A DNA stretch of 64,000 nucleotides from DASVCN01 sp040905665 (GCA_040905665.1 JBBDRD010000035.1:62001-126000); one strand, 5' to 3'. Shown: positions 35,417 through 44,350, numbered from the stretch's first letter. Numbers and translations are program-made. The notes: generated by a model not told the origin, from the sequence alone.

Positions 35417-35865
35417 CAGACGAGGCCGAGGCGCTGCAGCAGGGCCGGACCCAGCGTGAGGAGGCCTACCGCCAAAGCAGCCAGCGCCGCTACCAGGACA
35501 GCGGCTGCCGCCAGGTCCTTGGCCGCTCCGGCCAGTGGGTGCTCCGTTGGCGATACGAGGTCCACGACGGCTTCGATGGCGCTGTTGACCAGCTCGAGTG
35601 AGAGCACCAGTGCCGCGCTCAGCAGAATGGCAAGCACGTTTATCTGCAGCCACAGGGCCAGCACCACGGCAACCGATCCAATCAGCGCCTCCAGCCTCAG
35701 GTTCGGCTGGTCTCGCCACGCTTGGGCGAGTCCTCGATACGCGCAGCGCATTGAGCGGCCGAGCCGCCGCAGCGTACTCAAGTGACCGGTGCTCAAGTGG
35801 CCGGTGCTCAAATGGCCGGTTTGAGGGCGAGAATCCGCTGTTGGGTACTCCTGAAGATCTCCCAT
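35416..35865 (-). CDS. dgkA: Diacylglycerol/undecaprenol kinase (DgkA family)
   Basis: Small three-helix membrane kinase, 149 residues. In Gram-positives the family phosphorylates undecaprenol. The catalytic signature ELVNSAIEAVVDL (ExxNxxxE) follows helix 2, and the C-terminal helix is AAAAVLVAALAALAVGLL. The N-terminus holds three copies of TGHLS, from 15-bp repeats that begin over the ybeY stop codon. The first 58 bp overlap ybeY; an internal ATG at 35751 would avoid the overlap and the repeats, so the real start is uncertain. Confidence 0.9.
   Translation of the reverse strand: MGDLQEYPTADSRPQTGHLSTGHLSTGHLSTLRRLGRSMRCAYRGLAQAWRDQPNLRLEALIGSVAVVLALWLQINVLAILLSAALVLSLELVNSAIEAVVDLVSPTEHPLAGAAKDLAAAAVLVAALAALAVGLLTLGPALLQRLGLV
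35778..35822 (-). repeat. Three tandem 15-bp repeats at the ybeY-dgkA junction
   Basis: Plus-strand units TCAAGTGACCGGTGC, TCAAGTGGCCGGTGC and TCAAATGGCCGGTTT. The third unit contains the ybeY stop codon, so the array looks like a tandem duplication of the last codons and stop of ybeY. In the dgkA frame it reads TGHLS three times. Confidence 0.9.
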
Positions 35866-36242
35866 GATTCCTCCGTGGGGTGATCGAAGCCGCGCAGATG
35901 GGTGAGTCCGTGAGCCGCCAGAACCAGGATCTCGCTCAGAAGGTCGTGTCCATGCTCGGTCGCCTGACGCCCCGCCGTGTCGATACTGATGATGATATCG
36001 CCCAAATGATCCACGGTCGGCATGCCCGAGTCGTCGGGTTCAGCTGTCGGGTAGGAGAGGACGTCAGTGGTGTCGTCGATACCGCGGTGCATCCTGTTGA
36101 GGGTGCGCATGGCAGGGTCGTCGATGAGCACCAGAGTTACCTCGCGGTCACCCAGGTCGAGCTCGCCGAGCAGCCCTGTCACTGTGTGCTCCAGGGCGTC
36201 AACGTGCGGGAAGCGGTTCGTTTCGTCGAGGATCTCCACCAT
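35808..36242 (-). CDS. ybeY: Endoribonuclease YbeY (16S rRNA maturation)
   Basis: Zinc-dependent single-strand RNase for 16S rRNA 3' processing and ribosome quality control. The metal motif HGLTHLRGFDH near the C-terminus matches the family HGxLHLxGYDH, with Leu replaced by Thr in the second variable position. TTDVLSYPTAEPD and LGDIIISIDTA are also typical. ATG 36242 gives 144 residues, the normal length; an ATG at 36287 is also in frame. It overlaps the 3' end of the HD-domain gene by 44 bp and, by its own end, dgkA. Confidence 0.93.
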   Translation of the reverse strand: MVEILDETNRFPHVDALEHTVTGLLGELDLGDREVTLVLIDDPAMRTLNRMHRGIDDTTDVLSYPTAEPDDSGMPTVDHLGDIIISIDTAGRQATEHGHDLLSEILVLAAHGLTHLRGFDHPTEESWEIFRSTQQRILALKPAI

Positions 36243-38184
36243 GTTGCTGGGTACCTCCCCCCGCGCCTCCGCCTTTGCGGACCCCACGAACCTCTTCGGG
36301 CGTGGGGTAGCTCACTCGCCTGTGAAGAACCGCGGTGAGCATCCGCTCGAAAGTGCTCTTGATGACCTCTAGGTCGTGGAAGTTGAGGGTGCTGTCGGAA
36401 AGCTGGCCGTCTTGCAGGCGTTGCTCGACGAGCCGCTCGATGAGGGCTCGAATACTCCCCTGCGTTGGCTCCACCAGCGATCTGGAGGCCGATTCCACGG
36501 CGTCCGCCAACATCAACACCGCGGTTTCCTTCGAACGGGGCCTGGGACCGGGGTAGCGAAAGTTGAGTTCCTCGAGCCCCGTTTGATCCTCGAGCGCCCG
36601 CTTATAGAAGTAGGTGAGAACTGTGGTGCCGTGGTGCTCACTTATGAAGGGCTCGATAGCGCGCGGAATGCCATAGCTGTGAAGCAGCTCCACGCCGTCC
36701 CGAACGTGCGAAACGATGATCAGGTAGCTCAGGTGGGGACTAATCTTGTCGTGCGGATTCTCCGATGAAAACTGGTTCTCGGTGTAGAAGTGAGGCCGCC
36801 GGAGCTTGCCTACGTCGTGATACAGCGCGCCTACACGGGCTAGCAGCGAGTTTCCGCCGATATTCTTCACTGCCTGCTCGACGAGGTTGGAGATTATCAG
36901 ACTGTGCTGGTAGGAGCCGGGCGCTTCGAGCAGGAGCTTCTGGAGAAGTGGCGTGGTGGGGCTGGAGAGCTCGAGCAAACGGAAGTCCGTGACGAAAGCA
37001 AAGGTGCTTTCGGCCAGCGGCAGAAGTCCCAGTCCCACTATGCCCGCTAGTATCCCGCCGGCAATCACGATCAGCACCGAGACCAACAACGCCCAAGGCG
37101 TGTAACCGCCAACCGCCAACGTCATAACCGCCAGGCCTGTCGCGCCTACCAGGCCACCGACGACGCCGGCCATCAGCAGCGAGGTACGTGAAGGAAGCGA
37201 TGATGCCAGCAAACTGGCGGCCACGGCGCCTGCAACTGCCGCTACGAGGGTGTAAAGCGGCGCCGACGGCACCAGCAGAGCGGTCACGATACCGAGCCAG
37301 ACCCCCCATACGAGGGCGGTCTCGTCGCTGATGAGTACCGACACCACGAGCGGCACCAGCATCACGAACAGGAAAGCGGGAGAGACGAGAAGGGCGAGCC
37401 GCTGCGCGGTGAGCACCAGCAGAGTGAGGCTCACTAGAAAACCGAGCTGCGCCAGGGTAAGCCTTCCGTGGAGCCGCCGCGCCGCGAACCATAGCGGCAT
37501 GCTCAGCAGGGCAGCCAGCGACAGGCAACCGAGGACGATCCAGAAGGTCTGGGTGAGCTGGGCGTAACGGGGGCTGTAGAGTCCCACCGATTGGAGTACG
37601 CGCAAGTGATCTTCGGTGATCACGTCGCCTTCGCTGAGGATCGGCCGGCCGGCCTGCAACGACTGCATCACCGGCTGCGTTGCGGCGGCTGCCGCGTCAC
37701 GGGCAGCCTCGGTGAGACGCGAGTTGGGCACCGAGGTAGCCAGGAGGCGGCGATCCAGTATCAATCTCACCTCGCGCTGACGCTCTTGGGCGGCGAGCCC
37801 CGTAGCCGTGGCGACCAACCCGTCGAGCTCCTCCGGCGTCACGCCCTGGGGGTCGCGGTAGGCCCGAACCAACAGATCCTGTACCGCCTCGGGCAAGCCG
37901 GCCGCCGCGATGGAGGAGAGCACGAGTTGCTGAAGCCGAGGCTCGCTAGTGAAGACCGTTACGATCTGGGCCCGAGCTGCCTGCCGCTGCCGCTCTGTCG
38001 CCACTCTGTCGATCACGTCGATATCGACGGGAGCGATGTAGGTTTGCGCACTCGGTTGACCGGCCTGCAGGGGGGCCCGCTGTCGCTCGCCATAAACGCT
38101 ATAAAGGAGTACCGCAAGACCCAGCGTGCTGAGTGCGTACAGGGCAACCAGACGTGGGAATGTTCTTCTAGCCGGCCTGCTCAT
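36199..38184 (-). CDS. 7TM-HD domain phosphohydrolase (YqfF/PgpH type)
   Basis: 661-residue membrane protein: an N-terminal helix, a large extracytoplasmic 7TMR-HDED domain (about 40-200), seven helices (about 205-400) and a cytoplasmic HD domain with YHDVGKLRRPHFYTENQ. In Listeria, PgpH of this family hydrolyses cyclic di-AMP to pApA, so a role in c-di-AMP turnover is likely. The C-terminal 30 residues are Gly-rich and overlap ybeY. Its position between phoH and ybeY is the same as yqfF of Bacillus. Confidence 0.92.
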   Translation of the reverse strand: MSRPARRTFPRLVALYALSTLGLAVLLYSVYGERQRAPLQAGQPSAQTYIAPVDIDVIDRVATERQRQAARAQIVTVFTSEPRLQQLVLSSIAAAGLPEAVQDLLVRAYRDPQGVTPEELDGLVATATGLAAQERQREVRLILDRRLLATSVPNSRLTEAARDAAAAATQPVMQSLQAGRPILSEGDVITEDHLRVLQSVGLYSPRYAQLTQTFWIVLGCLSLAALLSMPLWFAARRLHGRLTLAQLGFLVSLTLLVLTAQRLALLVSPAFLFVMLVPLVVSVLISDETALVWGVWLGIVTALLVPSAPLYTLVAAVAGAVAASLLASSLPSRTSLLMAGVVGGLVGATGLAVMTLAVGGYTPWALLVSVLIVIAGGILAGIVGLGLLPLAESTFAFVTDFRLLELSSPTTPLLQKLLLEAPGSYQHSLIISNLVEQAVKNIGGNSLLARVGALYHDVGKLRRPHFYTENQFSSENPHDKISPHLSYLIIVSHVRDGVELLHSYGIPRAIEPFISEHHGTTVLTYFYKRALEDQTGLEELNFRYPGPRPRSKETAVLMLADAVESASRSLVEPTQGSIRALIERLVEQRLQDGQLSDSTLNFHDLEVIKSTFERMLTAVLHRRVSYPTPEEVRGVRKGGGAGGGTQQHGGDPRRNEPLPAR

Positions 38185-39151
38185 ATGCCTTGATGATGCG
38201 CGCTACTAAAGGGTGCCTCACGACATCACTCTCGGTGAAGGTGATGAAGCCGATCCCGTCGATGTTCTTGAGGATGCGCTCGGCGACCGACAAGCCGCTC
38301 CGCATAGAGCCAGGCAGGTCCGTTTGAGTCATATCGCCAGTAACGACGACCTTCGAGTTGAACCCCATACGGGTCAGGAACATCTTCATCTGCTCCGGAG
38401 TCGTGTTCTGCGCCTCGTCGAGGATGATGAACGCGTCGTTGAGAGTACGACCGCGCATGAACGCTAATGGCGCAACCTCGATAATGCCCTGCTCCAGAAG
38501 CTGCTCGAAGCGGTCGGTAGGAAGCATGTCGTATAGAGCATCGTAAAGGGGCCGCAGGTAGGGATCTATTTTCGCCTGCAGATCGCCGGGCAGGAAACCG
38601 AGCTTTTCGCCCGCCTCCACTGCCGGCCGAGTCAGTACGATACGCTTCACGCGCTTGTCCAAGAGGGCCTGCACGGCCATAGCGACGGCAAGGTAAGTTT
38701 TACCGGTGCCGGCCGGGCCGATGCCAAACACGATCGGAGACTCAGCGATCGCCGAAACGTATCGCCTTTGGCCACCGGTCTTGGGTCTCGCCCTGAGGGG
38801 CAGACGGGGCTCATCGGTCGCGCCGTTCGGGTTCTCGTTCAAGCTTGCCAGATCACTGTGTTCCAGCTCAGTCACACTCAGCTTCCCTCCACGCCGGATT
38901 GTCGACAACAATGAGCGGAACGTGCGCTCCGCCTCGGCCACCTCACTCTCCTCGCCCGACAGGCGCAACTCGTCGCCGCGCGCCACCACTCTGGCCCGCA
39001 GACGATTGCGAAGGAGTTTGAGGTTCTCGTCGTTCTGCCCGAAGAGTGTGAACGCCTCTGCCGAGCTGCGAAGTTTCAGCGTGACCGAAGTCGCGATGGC
39101 CGCCTCCCCATTCCCTTTTTGCACACCGGTTCGCCGAGAATTTCGTGCCAT
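38168..39151 (-). CDS. PhoH-family ATPase
   Basis: Cytoplasmic P-loop ATPase, 327 residues, with an N-terminal KH-like region (LKLRSSAEAFTLFGQNDENLK) and the PhoH core: Walker A GPAGTGKTYLA, Walker B FIILDEAQNT and VVTGDMTQTDLP. Linked in other bacteria to rRNA processing together with YbeY, although the biochemical role is unsettled. The start ATG 39151 overlaps the preceding gene by 76 bp and has a weak ribosome binding site. The C-terminus overlaps the HD gene by 17 bp. Confidence 0.93.
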   Translation of the reverse strand: MARNSRRTGVQKGNGEAAIATSVTLKLRSSAEAFTLFGQNDENLKLLRNRLRARVVARGDELRLSGEESEVAEAERTFRSLLSTIRRGGKLSVTELEHSDLASLNENPNGATDEPRLPLRARPKTGGQRRYVSAIAESPIVFGIGPAGTGKTYLAVAMAVQALLDKRVKRIVLTRPAVEAGEKLGFLPGDLQAKIDPYLRPLYDALYDMLPTDRFEQLLEQGIIEVAPLAFMRGRTLNDAFIILDEAQNTTPEQMKMFLTRMGFNSKVVVTGDMTQTDLPGSMRSGLSVAERILKNIDGIGFITFTESDVVRHPLVARIIKAYEQAG

Positions 39152-39705
39152 ATCATTCCGTTGATTATTCCGTTGGCATCGAGGGCCGGCCGGCGCTCAA
39201 CGCGCAGTTTAGCGGTTCCCTTGGCCCCGGCGCGTCTTGTGGCACCCAGCCTCGTGACTTTGAGTTCGGCAGAGACCAAGCGGCGCTCGCGCGGCCTGAC
39301 CGTTGGGGTTATGAATGGCTTCACCTTCTTGGGCGCGGCCTGCCAGTCGAGCTGTCGTGCTTTGTCGCGTGCTGCGTCGGCCATGGCTTTCGCCGAAGCG
39401 GCGCCTGGAACCGCGAGCGGCGGCTGGGTTTGTTGCCCACTCTTTTGGCTGCTTTCACCCATCGCCTCCAGCACCCGCCGGCGCGCCTCCTCGAGCCGCT
39501 GTGACAGGGGCCCTTCGGCGCCGCCCTGTGAACGGTCCGGTGGCGAAGCGCTCGGCGGCGCCTCTTGCCCAGCCCGATCACCCTTCTGACGATCACGCTC
39601 CCTACCGCCCTTCGTGGGCGGCTGCTGCCCACCGGCCCGGCGCAACAGGGGCAGCACTACGAAGAACACGATAAAGGCCAGCGTAGCGAGGAGGTCGAAG
39701 CTCAT
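39076..39705 (-). CDS. Membrane-anchored hypothetical protein
   Basis: 209 residues, not recognised. One N-terminal helix (LLATLAFIVFFVVLPLL) is followed by a Gln-, Gly- and Ser-rich low-complexity region (about 25-110) and a basic C-terminal part. It starts at ATG 39705, overlapping the floA stop (ATGA), and fills the place that yqfB-yqfD hold between yqfA and phoH in Bacillus. It may be a partner of the flotillin-like protein, judged only by position. Confidence 0.65.
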   Translation of the reverse strand: MSFDLLATLAFIVFFVVLPLLRRAGGQQPPTKGGRERDRQKGDRAGQEAPPSASPPDRSQGGAEGPLSQRLEEARRRVLEAMGESSQKSGQQTQPPLAVPGAASAKAMADAARDKARQLDWQAAPKKVKPFITPTVRPRERRLVSAELKVTRLGATRRAGAKGTAKLRVERRPALDANGIINGMIWHEILGEPVCKKGMGRRPSRLRSR

Positions 39706-40679
39706 TCCTGGTCTTCACCTTGGCTGGTGGATCGGGCGATGTGGCCACGCATGTTGGTGTCAGACTGGATGTTTTGCAGATTGTAGTAGTCCATGACCCC
39801 AATGTGGCCGGCGCGAAACGCCTCGGCCAGCGCCAACGGCACCTGTGCCTCGGCCTCGACCACCTTGGCGCGCATCTCTTCGACCCGGGCCCGGTTCTCC
39901 TGCTCGACGGCCACGGCCATCGCCCGGCGCTCCTCGGCCTTGGCCTGCGCGACGCGCTTGTCGGCCTCGGCCTGATCGGTCTGCAGCTCGGCGCCGATGT
40001 TTCGCCCTACGTTCACGTCAGCGATGTCGATCGAAAGTATCTCGAAAGCGGTACCCGAATCGAGGCCCTTGGCGAGAACCGTCTTCGAGATCGTGTCAGG
40101 GTTCTCGAGCACCCCTTTGTGAGAGGCAGTGGAGCCGATCGAGGAAACGATCCCTTCACCAACTCGAGCGATGATAGTTTCCTCCCCGGCGCCGCCCACC
40201 AGCCGTTCGAGGTTGGCGCGTACCGTCACACGGGCGGTGGAGATGAGCTCGATGCCATCCTTGGCGACCGCCGAAACATTCGGAGTCTGGATGACCCGCG
40301 GGTTCACCGATACCTTTACGGCGTCGAGCACATCGCGGCCGGCGAGGTCGATCGCCACGGCACGGTCGAAGGGCAGCGCGATGCGCGCCTTATCCGCTGC
40401 GATCAACGCGTCGACCACCCGGTCGACGTCGCCCCCGGCGAGAAAGTGCGCCTCGAGTTGATTCTGCTCCACGTCGAGCCCGGCCTTGTCGGCCTTGATG
40501 AGGGGGAGGATGATCCGGTGTGGTGGAACACGCCGCAAACGCATGGCGACCAGCGAGACCAAGCTCACTTTCACGCCGGCGGCTACCGCGGAGATCCAAA
40601 GCCCCACCGGGATCACCGTGAAAAGGATCATGAAGAAAATGACGGCGACAGCTGCGATAATCAGTACGCTAATTGACAT
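39702..40679 (-). CDS. floA: Flotillin-like protein FloA (YqfA/UPF0365)
   Basis: 325-residue membrane scaffold of functional lipid microdomains. An N-terminal hydrophobic hairpin (residues 1-40), the RLRRVPPHRIILPLIKADKAGL segment, an SPFH/band-7 region and the C-terminal Ala/Glu-rich coiled coil (ADKRVAQAKAEERRAMAVAVEQENRA) match YqfA in order and length. The ribosome binding site is GGAG before ATG 40679. It follows nfeD by 12 bp; NfeD-flotillin pairs are conserved across bacteria. Confidence 0.95.
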   Translation of the reverse strand: MSISVLIIAAVAVIFFMILFTVIPVGLWISAVAAGVKVSLVSLVAMRLRRVPPHRIILPLIKADKAGLDVEQNQLEAHFLAGGDVDRVVDALIAADKARIALPFDRAVAIDLAGRDVLDAVKVSVNPRVIQTPNVSAVAKDGIELISTARVTVRANLERLVGGAGEETIIARVGEGIVSSIGSTASHKGVLENPDTISKTVLAKGLDSGTAFEILSIDIADVNVGRNIGAELQTDQAEADKRVAQAKAEERRAMAVAVEQENRARVEEMRAKVVEAEAQVPLALAEAFRAGHIGVMDYYNLQNIQSDTNMRGHIARSTSQGEDQE

Positions 40680-40691
40680 ATGGGGGCTCCT

Positions 40692-42071
40692 TCAGCCTTC
40701 TACTTCGTCTACTGCTTCTCGTACGACAATGCGGTTTCCTTCAACCCGCAATACCTCTACGGTTCTTCCTGCCGACACGAAATCTCCTTGCGTGACGACG
40801 TCCATCCGGTCTCCCTGAAGCCGTGCGACTCCGGCGGGACGCAGGTCGCTCAATGCCACTCCGCGCAGGCCGGGCAAATCATCGTACCGCCCGGTCAACG
40901 GAACGGGTACAGGTCCACGATTTCCTTCGCGTAGCCGCGCCGAGAGCATCAGCGGCGACGCGATGCGCAGGTTGGGCAGGAGCCATAGCGCCAGACCAAC
41001 CAGCACACTGCCGAACAGGGCGGTCCACCCAAGAACCGCAACGAAATCCTCCTGGAATATACGGAACACAGCGAAACCGAGGGCCAACAGACCCAACAAG
41101 CCAGCCACGCCGAAACCCGGGAATACTAGCACCTCAAGCGCTATCAGTATGATGCCTGCGACGATCAGCAAGACATCGAACGGGCCCGCCGGGGTTGCGA
41201 TGTAGGCCCCAACGGCCAACAGGGCAAGCGCTACGACACCGATTCCACCAGGTATACCGAAGCCGGGTGTGAACAGTTCGACCAGGATTCCGCCTACACC
41301 CAGCACCAGCAGAATAGCCACCACGATCGGGTTGGCCAGGCTGGTCGCCAAGTTCTCGCTGAGGTTGCGTTCGACACGCTCCACCCGCACTCCGCCATAA
41401 CCGAACTGCTCCAGTGCGTCCGAGAGGGTGCTTGCGGTGGCGTCGGCAATTCCATGCTCGACCGCCTGCGAAGCGGTAAGAGTGACCAACTCCTCCGAAG
41501 TGGAAATTCCCGGAATCTCGATCCGCTGATCCACCATCGCCTCGGCCACCCGTGCGTTCCGTCCTCTGGCCTCGGCTACCGACCGAAACTGACCACGCAT
41601 GGCGGAGTTCATCTTCTCACCCACGGCCGAGACGCCGGTGGGCGACACCGTGATCGGAAGTGCGGCTCCGATCGAGGATCCCGGTAGCATCGCCAGCATT
41701 TCGGCGCTCATGGCGATGAGCGCGCCGGCGCTAAATGCGTTCTGCACTACTGCTATGGTGGGAAGTTGAGCTTCCCTGAGGATCACCTCGACTATCTCCT
41801 CCATCGCGCTCACCTGACCGCCTGGGGTATCGATGAGGAACACGATCGCCAACGGCATCTCCTCATTCGCACGCGCCACTCGAGAGCGAACGAACTGAGC
41901 GGTGGCGGGAGTGATTTCGGTATCGATCGGTAGCAACCACACAGAGCCGGCGCTGTCCTGGCTAAATCCGAGGCCGGACAGGAAGAGCATGGCGGTCAGT
42001 AGTAGCGCCGTCGCGGCACTGAAGGCGCATTTTGGTAGCGCCCTGACGGCACGGAAAGCCATTCGAATCAC
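40692..42071 (-). CDS. NfeD-family membrane serine protease (long form)
   Basis: 459 residues with a signal sequence (FSAATALLLTAMLFLSGLGF), then a ClpP/SppA-like protease domain (about 45-230): FLIDTPGGQVSAMEEI, catalytic Ser in NAFSAGALIAMSAE, and the Lys further on. Four to five membrane helices follow (about 245-375) and an OB-fold NfeDC domain ends the protein (GLRGVALSDLRPAGVARLQGDR). Family members cleave stomatin or flotillin partners. GTG 42071 has TATCTT six bases upstream and no ribosome binding site, suggesting a leaderless start; ATG 42062 is the alternative. Confidence 0.93.
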   Translation of the reverse strand: MIRMAFRAVRALPKCAFSAATALLLTAMLFLSGLGFSQDSAGSVWLLPIDTEITPATAQFVRSRVARANEEMPLAIVFLIDTPGGQVSAMEEIVEVILREAQLPTIAVVQNAFSAGALIAMSAEMLAMLPGSSIGAALPITVSPTGVSAVGEKMNSAMRGQFRSVAEARGRNARVAEAMVDQRIEIPGISTSEELVTLTASQAVEHGIADATASTLSDALEQFGYGGVRVERVERNLSENLATSLANPIVVAILLVLGVGGILVELFTPGFGIPGGIGVVALALLAVGAYIATPAGPFDVLLIVAGIILIALEVLVFPGFGVAGLLGLLALGFAVFRIFQEDFVAVLGWTALFGSVLVGLALWLLPNLRIASPLMLSARLREGNRGPVPVPLTGRYDDLPGLRGVALSDLRPAGVARLQGDRMDVVTQGDFVSAGRTVEVLRVEGNRIVVREAVDEVEG

Positions 42072-42108
42072 ACTGTCAAGATACCATGGGCTCCCCGGGG
42101 CTCTGTTC

Positions 42109-42117
42109 TGCTATGAT
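42109..42117 (+). promoter_or_regulatory. Extended -10 promoter of the 42164 gene
   Basis: TG-C-TATGAT without a clear -35. It would start transcription near 42124, giving a 40-nt leader that contains the AAGGAG ribosome binding site. Confidence 0.45.
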
Positions 42118-42163
42118 GCCATGGAAAGGCGATCCTCAAGCACCTCATCTTTAAGGAGTGCCG

Positions 42164-42598
42164 GTGAACAGCCCCCTTAACCGGAATGTGCAAAATCTTT
42201 TCGCCTCCTGCCTTCGGGCGGTTGGAACGGCCCGCGCTAGCGTCAGTCCGAGATCAGCTGCGGTGAACGCGACGGGACGGTTCGCAGCCACGCTCCACCG
42301 TCGCGACGCACTGTCGCTGGTACGGCAAATGGAGGAGCGGGGGTTCAGCTACGAACAGCGCCGATGCAGCGCAACCTTCGGCCAGGAGGCCGCATTGGTG
42401 TCATTCTCCCGCGAGCGGGAGATATACAGTGCGCTGGCGGCGAGTGAGTGCAAGGCGATCTGCACCGCCGCGAAGCGTTTCCTCGAACGAACGGGCCTCG
42501 ACTACACCGGTCTCGACGCCAGTGAGCCTCCGGCTGAGCTCGATCAGGCATCGGTAACGACTGAGCGTTATGCGCACCCGGCACGGCAAGTCGCCTAA
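42164..42598 (+). CDS. Hypothetical protein
   Basis: 144 residues, not recognised. The start is GTG with AAGGAG five bases upstream and an extended -10 promoter before it, so it is probably a real gene. The N-terminal 45 residues are basic; the rest (LVRQMEERGFSYEQRRCSATFGQEAAL, then ECKAICTAAKRFLERTG) looks helical and contains three cysteines. No signal peptide or membrane helix. It is divergent from nfeD and ends 20 bp before the fluoride riboswitch, so it may be read through into crcB. Confidence 0.5.
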   Translation: MNSPLNRNVQNLFASCLRAVGTARASVSPRSAAVNATGRFAATLHRRDALSLVRQMEERGFSYEQRRCSATFGQEAALVSFSREREIYSALAASECKAICTAAKRFLERTGLDYTGLDASEPPAELDQASVTTERYAHPARQVA

Positions 42599-42617
42599 CG
42601 CCATTACTGAACCTCTC

Positions 42618-42672
42618 GCTTCGGCGATGGCGTTCGCTTTAGTCACGCGCTCGGTTGATGACGCCTACCCGT
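42618..42672 (+). ncRNA. Fluoride riboswitch (crcB motif)
   Basis: The conserved ends of the crcB RNA are both present: GGCGATGGCGTTCGC from 42623 and GGTTGATGACGCCTACC about 30 nt later, the expected pseudoknot halves. It lies 20-75 nt upstream of the crcB/fluC start. A following CGCCT/AGGCG pair next to the GGGAGG ribosome binding site could be the expression platform, which suggests control of translation. Confidence 0.9.
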
Positions 42673-42693
42673 CTGAGGCGCAACGGGAGGTCT

Positions 42694-43071
42694 ATGCCAA
42701 TTCTCGGGGTCATGCTCGGCGGAGCACTAGGTGCGCTACTGAGGTACGCAATTGCCGTTCTGGCAGTCCACCTGGTTCCCAGCTCGCCGCTTACTGCTTC
42801 TTCACTGGGAACGCTTTTTGTAAACGTGACTGGTTCATTCCTACTTGGCGTACTTAGCGGCTACGGTTCCGCACGAGGTCTGCCGCCGAGTCTGACGGTT
42901 CCCCTTGCAACGGGTTTCCTTGGCAGCCTCACGACCTTCTCCACCTTCGCTTTGGAGAGCGAGCGTTTGCTGCAAGAGGGTCAGGAACTCTGGTCGGTGG
43001 GATATGTGCTGGCTAGCGTAGGTCTGGGCTTACTGGCGTTGCACCTTGGACGCCTTTGGGCGTCGGCGTGA
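42694..43071 (+). CDS. crcB: Fluoride ion exporter CrcB/FluC
   Basis: Small dual-topology fluoride channel, 125 residues with four helices. The family motifs GGALGALLRY, GTLFVNVTGSFLLG (pore Asn) and GFLGSLTTFSTFALE (the Phe box and central Na site) are all intact. ATG 42694 has GGGAGG three bases upstream. The preceding fluoride riboswitch confirms the function. It is a single copy here; the dimer would be homomeric. Confidence 0.96.
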   Translation: MPILGVMLGGALGALLRYAIAVLAVHLVPSSPLTASSLGTLFVNVTGSFLLGVLSGYGSARGLPPSLTVPLATGFLGSLTTFSTFALESERLLQEGQELWSVGYVLASVGLGLLALHLGRLWASA

Positions 43072-43148
43072 CCAGGGGCGGTCTTGCCGCAACCATACCT
43101 TGAAGCTGGGCCGGAACTCGAAGAACTCCTCCCGTAGGAACCTAGCCT

Positions 43149-44350
43149 TTACGCGTTGAGGACGTTCAGGAGGAAGGGGTCTGGGTCCAACTGGTCGGCT
43201 GTGATGGAAATACCCTCCACGCTTTTGGCCAAGGCCACAGCGTTGGCCAGGCGGCTACGGCGTTCACCCGCCAGCGCATGCTTCGCCCACGTGTCTTTCT
43301 GAGAACGGTCTGTCAGGTTTAGCGCTCTGGTACAGAGTTCACGCGTGGCCTCTATCGCCCTCCGCATGACCAGCTTTTCTTCGCGGTCGGGTCTCCACCT
43401 ACGTCCGTCCCAGACAAACCAGCCGATTCCGTCGCAATGCCGTAACTCTCGTCCGAACAAGGCGACCAGCCGTTCCGCATCGCCCGCCTCGGTCCGTTGG
43501 TAGAGGAAGAGTTCGTCGCCGAGAGGGGCGCTGAAATAACCATCGCCGAGCTTATTACCGTTGAACGCCTTGGCCAGTAGTCCTTCCAGGTAGGTGTGAG
43601 CCCCGCGCTGCTCATCCAGCTTCGGTCAAACCCTCTTAGACGCTCGGAACAGACGTTCCGCTTGCTCTGGGTGGTAGTTCGTGAAGAAGGCGAGTCCGCC
43701 CATGAGAGCCAGGTCGCCGCGACTCTTGTCGTCGTCGTAGTCGCTGTTGTCACCGTCGTAGAGTTTCTGAAGCTTCGCGCCATTCTTGCTCTTGAACATC
43801 GCCTCCAGAACTTCTTCGTCTTCGTGGCGTGGAGGTTCGCTTACCGGCTCCGGGGGAGGTGACGGAGCAGCGCTTCCGTTGCCGCCCCCCAACTCTCTGG
43901 AATGAACGGCGAGTAGTTCTTCGGTACGATTCTCGACCGTCTTCTCCCCACCGTAGACATTGCCGGTGATTGTCACGAAGCGGTCGCAGTCGTACATTTC
44001 CAGCTTTCCGGAGCGTCGGCGGCCCTCTGGAAGTCGGCCTCTCGCTATTAGTCGGAGTCCCTTACCGCTAGGGGATACCTCCGTGTATGTGTCCAGTTCC
44101 TTGACTACCCGCGCCGCCTTTTCTGTCAACTCACCGTTGGCATCGAAGCAGTTGTCCATGTTCACGGCGACGAGGTCATCCTTTCGGGTTAGAACGAGGC
44201 CGCCCCCCTTGAAGCTCTCCACGCAGCAGTACTGCTCGTAGGCATTGTCGAAGGAGGGCCACGTATCGGGGTCCTTGACAGATGCTCGCTTCCACGGTTG
44301 CTCGGGGTCGTACAAGACCTTGGTGCGCTTGTCGCCCCGCGTGCTGTACG
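43149..44350 (-). pseudogene. Broken phage/plasmid-type primase (NrS-1/D5-like N-terminal part)
   Basis: Remnant of a phage or plasmid primase-helicase. The reading frame runs from about 44350 (RGDKRTKVLYDPEQPWKRAS, PDTWPSF) through PSGKGLRLIARGRLP, a primase-polymerase segment. It meets an in-frame TGA at 43626-43628, then goes on in the same frame with LDEQRGAHTYLEGLLAKAF and ELRHCDGIGWFVWDGRRW, the D5_N segment. It ends after DPFLLNVLNA, where the helicase domain should begin. The N-terminus is also cut, by a TAA. One nonsense codon and both ends lost make it a dead gene. Confidence 0.75.

Noticed and set aside
42401..42646. 81-codon minus-strand frame opposite the 42164 gene
   Set aside because: It overlaps the fluoride riboswitch and lacks a ribosome binding site; the plus-strand frame has both a promoter and an AAGGAG site.
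43626..43628. UGA recoding or read-through in the primase
   Set aside because: No selenocysteine or stop-suppression context, and both ends of the gene are lost as well, so plain decay is simpler.
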